64,000 nucleotides of DNA from Whitmania pigra (lineage: Eukaryota > Annelida > Clitellata > Hirudinida > Haemopidae), in contig JAJTWR010000350.1 of assembly GCA_021613335.1 (NCBI GenBank), positions 92,501 to 156,500 on the forward strand, in the 5' to 3' direction. Positions 40,601 to 50,499 of the stretch are shown one piece after another (within the stretch, counting starts at the first letter, position 1; every line of letters begins with the position of its first letter). The notes beneath the pieces were generated by a model. That model was given only the letters and a program-made list of their open reading frames with translations. It did not search any database and was not told where the DNA came from. The translations under genes were made by a program, and so were the position numbers.

Positions 40601-41220
40601 TAAATCATCAATTTCACAGAGAAAATCTGAATTTCTGGGTAGGTATAAACTGATAAAAATAAAAATTTATTATTGTTTTGAAAAGTTTATTAGTTAAAAT
40701 ATTGTTATAATTATTATTGAATTATAAATAAAATATTAAATTAGTGTTTAAAAATTTATTATATAAACGCCATTTGAGTTAGTATCTTTGCTAGTCAAAA
40801 TCATCTCAGTTATGAAACGGAAATAATCAAATAAATAAATAAATAGTATCTTTGCTAACATGCTAGGCTTAAAATGTAGATGAGTCATTCTAGTAAAAAT
40901 AACGATAATGAAGAACGAACCAGAGGCGAAGAGATATTTGTCTAAATCGATCACTGAGGAGCTAAAATTAGATTAGATTGGAAAATTAGTAAATAGGTCT
41001 CAGTTTGAGGTGGCGAACAAAATAATTCCGACCAATTCATTTAATAATTTTTTAGTTAAGTTAGTGCAACTGTCTTTAAAATCCATTATCTCTTCGATAA
41101 ACTCATAGATTTCTGAAGAAATAAAATGTATAAAGTCTTAAAGATTTCATATGTTTATGCATTGAAGGATGTATGCTAGCATAATAATCATTATTTTATA
41201 CCTTTTTCCGCAGTCGTCAT
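37603..41220 (-). CDS. Unidentified protein, copy A of a duplicated gene, 14 exons
   Basis: Exons in coding order: 41220-41202, 41112-41019, 40649-40561, 40474-40398, 40304-40201, 40131-40007, 39911-39822, 39683-39607, 39417-39265, 38882-38847, 38720-38448, 38149-38004, 37906-37825, 37755-37603. All phases close, giving 505 aa. I do not recognise the family. The product is soluble, mostly predicted-helical, without signal peptide or membrane segment, with conserved-looking phrases such as NACLAVKAMRAVTEKLQ, LIIKEQRFWTWM and FFDPFLNRLELMNIIRTAFW. Exons 1-2 are the least certain: the start MTTAEK was chosen because it gives a compatible phase, and the exon-2 donor (GTTCGC) is weak. The second copy lies 8.5 kb away in the same orientation and is damaged. 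Confidence 0.65.
38206..38375 (+). repeat. Short interspersed element in an intron, with LINE-like 3' tail
   Basis: Inside the intron between exons 11 and 12 of copy A lies a GC-richer block (CTGCGCCGCCTCGTGCAAGA) ending in AAATCATCTTAGTTATGCAA and a tail of GATA/AATA repeats. The end matches the tails of the LINE fragments in this window. Copy B carries the same insertion at 46743-46920 with about 17 bp more, so it predates the duplication. I cannot prove a tRNA-derived promoter. Confidence 0.5.
40795..40852 (+). repeat. LINE/SINE 3'-tail-like repeat
   Basis: AAAATCATCTCAGTTATGAA followed by ACGGAAATAATCAAATAAAT and an AAAT run. The same sequence is at 49265-49322 in copy B. It matches the consensus tail found at the other sites listed in this window. 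Confidence 0.6.
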
Positions 41221-41758
41221 TTCTTGATATTTTCTGAAATAAAATTAATGATTGCTATTAAACAATGCCCAATTAACTTCATAATGAATTAATAGTTTTA
41301 ATAGCAATTAATCTCTTCTTTTATTTAGTTCACAAAGCAGTTAATAATATGTTTTAATACGACGGTGAAGTTAGCAAGACTTCAGCAAGAACTTTGACAT
41401 CTAATAACTCTGGAACGCGTAGAGCTAAAAATATAATCTAATCTAATGTTATATCTAACATAATTTAAGATGTGGCAAAATGTTTAATTATGAACGTGTT
41501 TCCTAGTTTCCAGTTTGGACTTACGACTCCAAATTTTCTCTCGAATTTTGGTTCTAACTATAGCGACGTGTTCAGCTAGATATGTGGAGGTAACATCAAT
41601 CCATAAAAAAGACATTAAATAAGAGTTCGCATAAATTAAAAAAATTATTACTTTTATTTACATTCAACTTCATCTGACCTGTAAAAATAATAATTATTGT
41701 AATAACTCGTCATTAATAATACGAATAGTACCATCGACGACAACAACTATAGTAATGA

Positions 41759-43051
41759 CATGGTTCGTTCAGGTCCTAAAAAGTCCTACATTTCCGAAAT
41801 TCGGTTTTTAGTACTAAAAAGTCCTAAAAAAGTGATAAAGTTTCAAAAAATAACAATGTTCAAGAAGTTTTATTGCAATAACAATTAGCTGGAAATCGGT
41901 CCCTTAGTTCTTGCGGTCTCATTGTTCTAGTGGGAACTCACACAATTAAGTTTCCTGTTACGTTCGTTCGCTTGTCTGTTTGATCCTTTAAGTTTTGATA
42001 GCACTATCAATCATGCCTGGACTTTGTGTTTTCAAATGGCTAGACAATGAAGAATGGAGTTGGCTGAGAAGGAATACTACAGATTCCCAAACGGCGTATT
42101 GTTGCGCCTGCAAAAAGAACCTTGACATTTCGAAATTGGGAGTTACAGCAGTTACAACACACGTTTGCCTTGACCGTAAGGCAATTGCCTCAAATGTTGA
42201 AGTATCCATGAAAATGTATTAGTTGACGCTGCGATCGTCCAAGAATCAGACTGCGATAAATATCTGAAAGAATATTCAAAATTTGCAAATTCCAACAAAA
42301 CAATTCTTAATGCATATAAAAGGGAGCAAAGACTTGATATTTTCTTTAGGGAGCATGGGCAGCTGCGACGATTACGCATGGATATGGAGGGACGTAGTAA
42401 GTTTTGCTAACTTTGAGTCATGGTCAGGCATCTGTTGAACGAGGTTTCTCCATAAATAAAAATATGATTTGTGAGAATCAAAAAGAATAGAACTGGAATG
42501 CAAAGAGGATAATTAGAGACCATGTTAACAGTGTTGGAAGTATAGACAATTTTAGGATAGATAAATCTGTCCTGAGCCATTTTAAAGCATCAAGACAAAG
42601 ATATAAATTTTATTTGGATACCTTGCATGAGGAAGAGCGACAGGTAGCTGCAATCTCAAAACGTAAAGCAGATGAAGAGGACATGATCATGCTGAGGAAG
42701 AAGCTGAAGACTCTAAAACATGACAGGGATATGAATTTTTTTTCGAAGATTTCGAATATTAATGGATGAAAGTGTAAGAACCAGGAACATGGATCTTCTG
42801 GTCCAGGCAAACAGCCTAAGGGAATGTAGCGAGGCAAAAGCGACAGAAATTGCAACTTTAGAGAAAGACTTGGAAAATTGATTTTTATTTAAATAATAGT
42901 TAATTCTTGTGTTTTATGCCTAAATTATACAAAAATAAATAATTAAAATCTAAATATCGTTATTTTTGTTATTATTGTTGGTTCTAAAAATTGGAGTAGA
43001 AGGTCCTAAAAAGTCCTAAATTTTGGTTTTCAAGTTCCTGTATGAACCATG
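41759..43051 (+). mobile_element. Non-autonomous hAT-like DNA transposon (internally deleted)
   Basis: The ends are CATGGTTCGTTCAGG and, reverse-complemented, CATGGTTCATACAGG. They are flanked by TAATGA on both sides (or an 8-bp near-duplication GTAATGAC/GTAATGAT, the length expected for hAT). Inside, a BED-like finger reads AYCCACKKNLDISKLGVTAV (frame from 42013) and further on SHGQASVERGFSINK (about 42420-42465), a hAT C-terminal-like phrase. The catalytic middle is missing and the frame is broken, so it cannot make transposase. GGTCCTAAAAAGTCCTA occurs near both ends in direct, not inverted, orientation. Copy B of the duplication has the empty site. Confidence 0.75.
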
Positions 43052-43059
43052 TAATGATG

Positions 43060-43192
43060 ATGATAATAATAATAATAATAAAAGAATGATAATAATAATG
43101 ACAATATACAGTACTAATTATACATTAATTGTAACAACATTAGTGGTAGTGTTGTTAGTTAATAAACATAAAGAATAATAAGGGGTGGAATT
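43060..43192 (+). repeat. Dispersed repeat copy (partial)
   Basis: ATAATAATAATGACAATATA through AATAAGGGGTGGA matches 50190-50301 directly and 7120-7230 in inverted orientation. It is the right edge of segmental copy A. Confidence 0.7.
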
Positions 43193-43600
43193 TACCATCT
43201 TTCGTTACTCATATATATAAGTAAAATGAATGTGTGCGAGTTCATTATAAAGTCAAAATCATTTTAAATATGCAACGGACTTTAATCAAATAAATAAATG
43301 AGTTCAATATATATATGCGGAAACGTTCCCTTTAATATTTTTTCAGCATTGGCGGAAAAATATAGCATCTGCGCGGCACATTTTCATGCCTGTGCGGAAC
43401 ATTTCCAGTTGCGCATGTGAATTTTTTTAACATATGTTGTCACGTCCTTCGCTCGAAGCCCATAACAAACAGGTAGTACCGCTACCACCACCAAAAATAA
43501 GTGTCATATCTCTGAGATCCCGAAGAAAGACAAGGTTTAGCGTAACGGTTTATTCACAAGTAAACAACAACTACACACGGTCACTACACGAGAGAGAGAG
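43193..43600. other. Unassigned spacer
   Basis: It holds one more degenerate LINE-tail-like string (AAAATCATTTTAAATATGCA then ACGGACTTTAATCAAATAAA, 43255-43305) in + orientation and repeated GCGGAA(C/A) phrases at 43318-43410. No gene is seen. Confidence 0.4.
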
Positions 43601-43603
43601 TGA

Positions 43604-43870
43604 CCTTATTTATTTATTTATTTGATTAAAGTCCGTTGCATAACTAGGATGATTTGGACTTAGAGAGTGAGCTTTATTTATTTATTTACTTGATTAAAGT
43701 CCGTTGCATAACTAGGATGATTTGGACTTAGAGAGAGTGAGCTTTATTTATTTATTTACTTGATTAAAGTCCGTTGCATAACTAGGATGATTTGGACTTA
43801 GAGAGAGTGAGCTTTATTTATTTATTTACTTGATTAAAGTCCGTTGCATAACTAGGATGATTTGGACTTG
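43604..43870 (-). repeat. 64-70 bp tandem repeat made of a LINE 3' tail, 4 copies
   Basis: Read on the minus strand each unit is AAGTCCAAATCATCCTAGTT, ATGCAACGGACTTTAATCAA, then AAATAAATAAA and AGCTCACTCTCT. The array sits exactly at the 3' end of the adjacent minus-strand LINE fragment, so the terminal sequence appears to have been amplified in tandem. Confidence 0.85.
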
Positions 43871-44450
43871 TTAGTTAGTGTTAGTTATTAAAAATTAATA
43901 ATATGTATTAGTGTAATAATAGGGATTAATAATAATAAGTTAAATACAGTTTAAATAAAAATCACCAAAGTAATTGACTCCGATTTTTGCAAATCCATCT
44001 GTAGATGATGTCCACACTCGCTGGATTGCTAAGCAAGGAACTCATATCAGATAGACTTGTATTGAGTATGATTTCTCTCCTCAGGGCAGATTGGGTCGGA
44101 CATTCCATGAGGAAATGCTGCACATTTTCATCTTCCTGAGGGCACGTCTTGCACTTTCCGTCTGGATGATGTTTTAAGAGAAACAGGTGTTGGTTCAGAG
44201 CACATTTTCCAACTCGGAGTCTGGAAATAAGGACCTCCATTTTCCTTGAGGCACATTGGAATTTGCTCTTAGTCGACACAAGTTTCTCTATGGTCTTGTA
44301 ATGCTGGCTTCGCGGGTCTTCGTCCCATCTGGCTTGCCACTATTGGATGATGTTGCGGGCCACGGACCTTTTGACATCCTTGACAGACGCTGGGATCCAG
44401 CGGTCTATCTGATCCCTTGCAGTGGCGGCTTTTGCCCGAGCATCTAAGAC
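43871..44450 (-). mobile_element. LINE fragment (I/Jockey-type), end of ORF2 with C-terminal zinc motif
   Basis: On the minus strand the frame 44279-43962 reads KFQCASRKMEVLISRLRVGK, then GKCKTCPQEDENVQHFLMECP. The 'R-L-R-x-G-x-C ... C-x2-C ... H-x3-C' pattern is typical of the region after RNase H in I/Jockey-type non-LTR retrotransposons. Upstream, 44450-44280 gives RWIPASVKDVKRSVARNIIQ but contains a stop. It is 5'-truncated, as is usual for LINEs, and followed by a 3' UTR and a tandem tail array. Confidence 0.75.
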
Positions 44451-44529
44451 TAGTAACCGCAGGAAACCGTCAGACACCAGTCATCCAAAACCATTATCAA
44501 AATCATCAAACTAATCTTCTTCTAATCCT

Positions 44530-44723
44530 CCCACAGCTAGTTAGTTAGTTCTTTATTAACGTCAATTTCATAACTAGATGATTAGGACGGGGACAACAAC
44601 AGAAAGCAACAAGAACATCGATGACACACTAAAAAAAACAACTAAATTCTTGAATAAATTATATGTACAGAGTTTAATGTACAGTCATATCAATCAGTCT
44701 ACCTCAGGTTTCTTCTCTTTTCC
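44530..44723 (-). mobile_element. LINE 3'-UTR fragment with related tail
   Basis: On the minus strand it ends GTCCTAATCATCTAGTTATG, AAATTGACGTTAATAAAGAA, then (CTAA)n. The tail is homologous to that of the neighbouring LINE but with a different terminal repeat. No coding part is left. A gypsy LTR-like sequence begins directly beside it. Confidence 0.5.
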
Positions 44724-44898
44724 TGTTGGACACAGGAACTTTGTCCTACTTGCATAATTAGAGACGCGGGTTCCGAGCGCCATATTTGTTTATGTTTCAT
44801 GAACTCAACGCGATATTATTCCTTCTCAACTCGCGTCAACAATTCCTCTGTTCAACATTTATTCTTCTGATTGTCTGTGTATATACATTTACACTACA
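44724..44898 (+). repeat. Ty3/gypsy LTR (partial or short 5' LTR)
   Basis: It opens TGTTGGACACAGGAACTTTG and ends ACTACA two bases before TTGGTGACTCCGACGTGATA, the usual leader and primer-binding context of animal Ty3/gypsy elements. At 175 bp it may be truncated at its 5' side. Confidence 0.55.
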
Positions 44899-45415
44899 AA
44901 TTGGTGACTCCGACGTGATAGAAGAGATATGAAATCAGAGGAGGCCGGAGCTCTACCACGTGTGACAGCAGTCAGCATGCAGTTGCCGCCGTTTTTCACA
45001 GCGAACCCGAGACTGTGGTTCGCCAACATCGAGGCGTTGTTTCACATACAACGCCTGAAGGACGAGACTCAGCGATACGCACACGTGGTACACAATCTGC
45101 CCTTCCACGTAGCGGAGCAGGTCCAGGACCTCATCTACGAGGTTCCAAGCGAGAGGCCGTACACCGGTCTCAAGGAGGCCATCCTGCAGCGCTGCGGACA
45201 ATCTCAACAGACAAGGCTGAGGAGCCTTTTCAGCGCAGTGCAACTGGAAGGTCGGCTACCCAGCCAACTCCTTCGACACATGAAGACGCTGCTGGGAGAC
45301 AATTCGATGGACGAAGCCATCCTCCGGCAGCTATGTCTACAGCTTTTCTGTCCGAGGTTTGCAACGTGTATAGTTTTCAGATGCTCCAGCTCATTCAACA
45401 GCATATAGACTGAAT
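44899..45415 (+). mobile_element. Ty3/gypsy retrotransposon leader and truncated gag
   Basis: After the primer-binding-like TGGTGACTCCGACGTGA comes a frame starting at 44929. It reads QLPPFFTANPRLWFANIEAL, a tryptophan-containing gag start common in Ty3/gypsy (Mag-like) elements, then ERPYTGLKEAILQRCGQSQQ, RLPSQLLRHMKTLLGDNSMD and ILRQLCLQL. The similarity stops near 45345, where the frame shifts or a breakpoint lies. No protease, RT or integrase follows, so it is a dead fragment. Its GC content is well above that of the surroundings. Confidence 0.75.
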
Positions 45416-45949
45416 TTCTAAGAGGCCGACTGTATCCATGGAATTCCCACCAATTTCCCTTCTAGAGTAAGTGATGCATCAACTTCTACGGGCACAGCCC
45501 TGTCGTGTAGAGCAACAACAATAACCCTTCGCTCAACACGCGCCGACTTTTGGACTGTCGTCTAGTGTGTATAACTCCACAGAAATAGAAGTGATGATAA
45601 ATCAAACCTTTCCTGCTAGGGAACAACACAAATCAAAGGATCTGTAATGGTCCGTTTCACCTAAAATGGTGTGGGCGTCCTACACCACGTTACCCTAACG
45701 TCTCACATCAGAATACAGAGTTTACACAGCCTACTTGAAATGAACTGTTCGTTCGGCGGTATATAAAAGTATTTGACAGTATGTAAAACTGTGGGGCTAT
45801 TAAGACATTATATTCTGTCGCCTACGGTAAACGAAGAGACGTGCAAAAATTGACATGATCGGACCGACCGGGGCCCCTTACAGATGGGGGCCCCCTGGCA
45901 GTGACCTCACCTGCCCCCCTTCTCGGCGTCACTGAGTTTTCCCAAGACT
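45416..45949. other. Unassigned sequence between gypsy fragment and duplication copy B
   Basis: Mixed-composition DNA with patches such as CGGGGCCCCTTACAGATGGG (45870-45890). No gene or clear repeat boundary is seen. It is probably retroelement debris. Confidence 0.35.
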
Positions 45950-46159
45950 TGATCATGCAATGCTTCAACATATCTATTGCTATTATCAACATAACCCAAA
46001 TAATTTCCTTTCATTTATTATCAATATCTTGTCCAACTCATCATTATGCTACTAGTCAAAAGTGTAAGACAAAAGTGAAAGAGAAAAGCGCGCTCTAGTA
46101 TAGGCGAGACCACGAGACCACGCCTCTTGACCTGGATGATCAATTAATGAACAAAAGTC

Positions 46160-49100
46160 TCCAGCAAAAAAACCCTATCCTCGAGGTCATAATTCGCTTT
46201 CTTGATCCATATCATTTATAAATCTTGTCTTGGTATCTATTCCACATGTCTCGGCACGTTATTCACAACAAAGTAGAACTCCTCTAATGTTGCCTAATAA
46301 GTGAACAATTGAATCAAATAAGATAACGGTTAAAAAGCTTAAAATGTCTCAAATGTTTGCGTACCTTGTCAACCTGTTCACCGCTAATAATCTTCAGCAA
46401 ATCATCAGCACGATGTTCTTGTCCTCTCGGTAAATATAAGAATGGACTATAAGAAAACAAAATCAGTTTTTATAATAAAGTATGAGATGCAGTTACACAA
46501 TAATTAACATCGCAAGATAAATGGAACAAAGTCATCCACTTACCACATCTTCAATGTAAATTCAATCCACTGGAATAGATGGGATTGCGATCCTGGCTCC
46601 CTCAAAGCTTTATTGACAATAAACCTGGGGTAAATACCCCAGCACCTCCAGAAGATCATTGATTCGTAACATTTAGGAAACTTTTCCAACTGTAATGAAT
46701 AAATAAGTTTTAAAGAAAATATATCAACTGTCGATAAAATTATGTGCAGTTTGGCTGGATGTTTTGCGGTAGCAGTCGAATGTGTCGCGTTCGCAAACCC
46801 TGCGCCGCCTCGTGCAAGAGAGCTATATAAGTGGTTGACATTGTATCCAGACATCTTAAGTCCAAATCATCTTAGTTATGCAATTAATTCGATTTTTAAT
46901 CAAATAGATAAATAAATAATTAATTACTTGACATCCTATACGGATAATCAATAGGTCGGCTCAGCACAAGTACGAAATGTAATGAAATGATTGGTTATTT
47001 AATTACCTCAAGAACTTCAGCAGTTTTCCAGAACGCTGTTCGAATAATGTTCATAAGTTCCAGTCGATTTAAAAAAGGGTCGAAGAAGACATGTTTTTCG
47101 ATCGTTAAATCCTCCGAATGTGATTCTGAATTGAAAGATTCTTTTGAGTCACCTTTCAACTGATGACCATCCCAAATACGGACTCCTATTAAATCGCCAC
47201 CGTTTTCCGATATGTACGGCTCGCGTTTATAACCACGAAGACATTTCTCCAATTCATTCCACTTTTCCAGTGGTTTTTTCTTGAAATATGAGAACGTAAT
47301 ACTGTCATAATATTAACATTTCATACAAACTTAACCAAATAATAAGTATAGCTAACTAATTAAACAAACTTAATTAATATCCGAACTAATACCAATAACT
47401 CACACATATTTCTGAACAAAACTCTGAACAGAAGATGCTGACTAAATCGCGCATGTAACACAAATAATGAGTGTTAATGGGCATACCGGTTCTGGGGACT
47501 TTCCCACATTTGTTATACGTCTAAAATTGAATTTGTAAAAGCCAGCATTAATATTATAGTAATTTTGCATTGATAAACATTCAATTTCACATACAACATA
47601 GTTTAGATTTAAATGACAATTTTATCGATGTTAAGTTCTTTTGGTGAAAATGGATTTTAATAAGCGCGTTTGAAAATGTGAATACAAAGGCTTTCAACAT
47701 CAATGATGGGCATAATAATCATTATGATTATCAGTGCAATGCAGCGTCACTGCCAATTGAAATTGCATCATTACGTTGAAATTGGCGCCATTTAAATGCT
47801 TCACGTAATGTGAACAACATACGTTACCTCGAAGCATCCTCTTATAAAAGATTCAATGAGCTTCATTCTCTGACTTTCGTCGTTTGAAGACATGAAATAG
47901 GCATACAAGTGGTCCAATTGCAAACGTGGGAAATGTTCGTAATCGAGCAAGTTGAATGCTTGAATTGATGGATTTTGTTGCTGAAGATGTTGAAATATAA
48001 TTAAATTTAAAATTAATTCTTGATGGTTTTCTAAAATAAATAATATAATTATTAATAAGTGCACGTGGGAATTGTTTCAAACCATCCAAGTCGAGAATCT
48101 TTGTTCCTTAATGATAAGTTTCTCTAAAGTTTTGTCTTCACATCTAAATATGGCTTCAGCTAAAAATATTTTATTCAAGAAATTATTTTTATAATTGTTA
48201 AATAATAATCAAGACACCATTGCAATTTTAATAAAAAAAATAACTTTTAATGACTAGGAAATGGATAGTGATAAGTGTCCTTACATTGACGACGCAACCA
48301 CTGTGCAATTCTCTGTTTTTTTGGGCAACGAGGTAATGGAATATTTCTTAATTTGGACAGGAATGTAAGGGTATCTGAAAGGTATCAAGGTTATAAAATG
48401 GTGAATTAATAAAAGTGCATTAATTATTCATGAACTCGTTAACAAATCTAAATATATTGGATTAAGTACTTGACATGTTACCACGCATCGGTGGGTAAAC
48501 AAGTTTCTGGAGCTTTTCAGTCACTGCTCTCATCGCTTTGACTGCCAGGCATGCATTGCTGAGGTTCCATGATTGAAATGGGAATTTAGCGAAACTGAAA
48601 GTTTTAAGAACAGGTTATCATTTTCAAGTTAAGGTTTCAAATTTCAAAACAGCTTTTTCATACTGTGCGACCCAATAACAAATACCAGGACCACGAGTGT
48701 GATATTTATTGGGAGAAATCTCGATCAGTTGAGTTAAAGGCCCGTTAAAAAAATGAGCCGCTCTAGGCTAAAAAAGTAATTAAAAATAAAAATTTTACAA
48801 ATTAATTTTAAAAATATATTAAAATTATTCTATTAAATATTAGGATGAAAGACAAAGAATGTTAGATTTACAATCTCATTTGCCAGAAAATTGTATAATT
48901 CCAGTGATTTCTTGACAAGCAATGACAATGCATCTCCGATGGTAATCCTGTAAATGTAAGTGGCTTGTTTGGTATTTTTCAAAGAAACGATTTTAACACT
49001 TGAAGCACATAAATGAAAACAAGTTCCACTAACGTAACGAGTCATCGTTAAGCTGGCTATGGTTCGGTATTATTAAATCATCAATTTCACAGAGAAAATC

Positions 49101-49735
49101 TGAATTTCTGGGTAGGTATAAACTGATAAAAATAAAAATTTATTATTGTTTTGAAAAGTTTATTAGTTAAAATATTGTTATAATTATTATTGAATTATAA
49201 ATAAAATATTAAATTAGTGTTTAAAAATTTATTATATAAACGCCATTTGAGTTAGTATCTTTGCTAGTCAAAATCATCTCAGTTATGAAACGGAAATAAT
49301 CAAATAAATAAATAAATAGTATCTTTGCTAACATGCTGGGCTTAAAATGCAGATGAGCCATTTTAGTAAAAATAACGACAATAAAGAACGAACCAGAGGC
49401 GAAGAGATATTTGTCTAAATCGATCGCTGAGGGGCTAAAATTAGATTAGATTGGAAAATTAGTAAATAGGTCTCAATTTGAGGTGGCGAACAAAATAATT
49501 CCGACCAATTCATTTACTAAGTCGTTAGTTAAGTTAGTGCAACTGTCTTTAAAATCCATTATCTCTTCGATAAACTCATAGATTTCTGAAGAAATAAAAT
49601 GTATCTCATTGTATAAATTCTTAAAACATGTATTTAGTATTAAGATTTCATATGTTTATGCATTGAAGGATGTATGCTAGCATAATAACCATTATTTTAT
49701 ACCTTTTTCCGCAGTCGTCATTTCTTGATATTTTC
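46160..49735 (-). pseudogene. Copy B of the unidentified 14-exon gene, damaged
   Basis: All exons of copy A can be found, many with intact frames (for example the 85-codon exon near 47252-46998 differs by one residue from copy A). Two changes break the inferred protein. In the exon near 48940 one C is missing (ATCTCCGATGG versus ATCTCCCGATGG in copy A), shifting the frame into a stop. In the last exon the sequence after VVNNVP diverges and reaches TAG within a few codons. Truncated or alternatively spliced products remain possible, so pseudogene is the likely but not the only reading. Confidence 0.65.
46743..46920 (+). repeat. Short interspersed element in intron, copy B
   Basis: Same insertion as at 38206-38375. 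This version keeps GCGGTAGCAGTCGAATGTGT, absent from copy A. It ends with AAATCATCTTAGTTATGCAA and GATA/AATA tail repeats. Confidence 0.5.
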
Positions 49736-50189
49736 TGAAAAAAAATTAATGATTGCTATTAAACAATGCCCAACTAACTTCATAATGAATTAATAGTTTT
49801 TATAGCAATTAATCTCTTGTTTTATTTAGTTCACAAAGCAGTTTTTAATATGTTTTAATGTTTTGTCTAACACAATTTAAGATGTGGCAAAATGATTAAT
49901 TATGAACGTGTTTCCTAGTTTCCAGTTTGGACTTACGACTCCAAATTTTCTCTCGAGTTTGGTTCTAACTATAGCGACGTGTTCATCTCGACATATGGAG
50001 GTAACATCAATCCATAAAAAAGACATTAAATAAGAGTTCGCGTAAATTAAAAAAAAAATATTACTTTTATTTATATTCAACTTTATCTGGCCTGTAAAAT
50101 AATAATTATTGTAATGCACAGTAACCGTCATTAATAATACGAATAACACCAACGCGTACAACAATTTTAGTAATGATGATGAGGATGAT

Positions 50190-50403
50190 AATAAAAATTA
50201 AAATAACGATAATAATAATGACAATACTAATTATACATTAATCGTAACAACATTAGTGGTAGTATTGATAGTTAATAAGCATAAAGAATAATAAGGGGTG
50301 GAGCCACTGACGGGAGGGAAGTCATCAATTTCTTTGATTTAATATTCTTTCGTCCTCACGATATTAATCATTCAACCATATCAATCATTTCAACGCCACA
50401 GTT
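50190..50403 (+). repeat. Dispersed repeat copy, inverted relative to 7016-7230
   Basis: GGGGTGGAGCCACTGACGGG, ATTTAATATTCTTTCGTCC and TTTCAACGCCACAG match the 7-kb copy in reverse complement. Its left part also lies at the right edge of duplication copy A. Confidence 0.75.
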
Positions 50404-50499
50404 TATAACGATCCTACATCGATTAGATCGCTTAAAAGATTAATTCAAAATTACTTTTACTGTATTTATTAGCAAACTGCAAAACTATAAAAAAAAATC

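Larger units (their letters stand above)
37417..43192. repeat. Segmental duplication, copy A
   Basis: From TGATCATGCAATGCTT (37417) to AATAAGGGGTGGA (43192) this block aligns in direct orientation with 45950-50301 at high identity, exons and introns alike. It is longer because of the 1.3-kb hAT-like insertion at 41759-43051. Flanking sequences diverge at both ends. Confidence 0.92.
45950..50301. repeat. Segmental duplication, copy B
   Basis: Direct-repeat partner of 37417-43192 without the hAT-like insertion. Most differences are single-base changes and small indels in introns and exons alike. Confidence 0.92.

Noticed and set aside
43434..43625. 63-codon open frame near the LINE tail array
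   Set aside because: No domain, and it ends in the TTTA repeat. Probably part of repeat debris.
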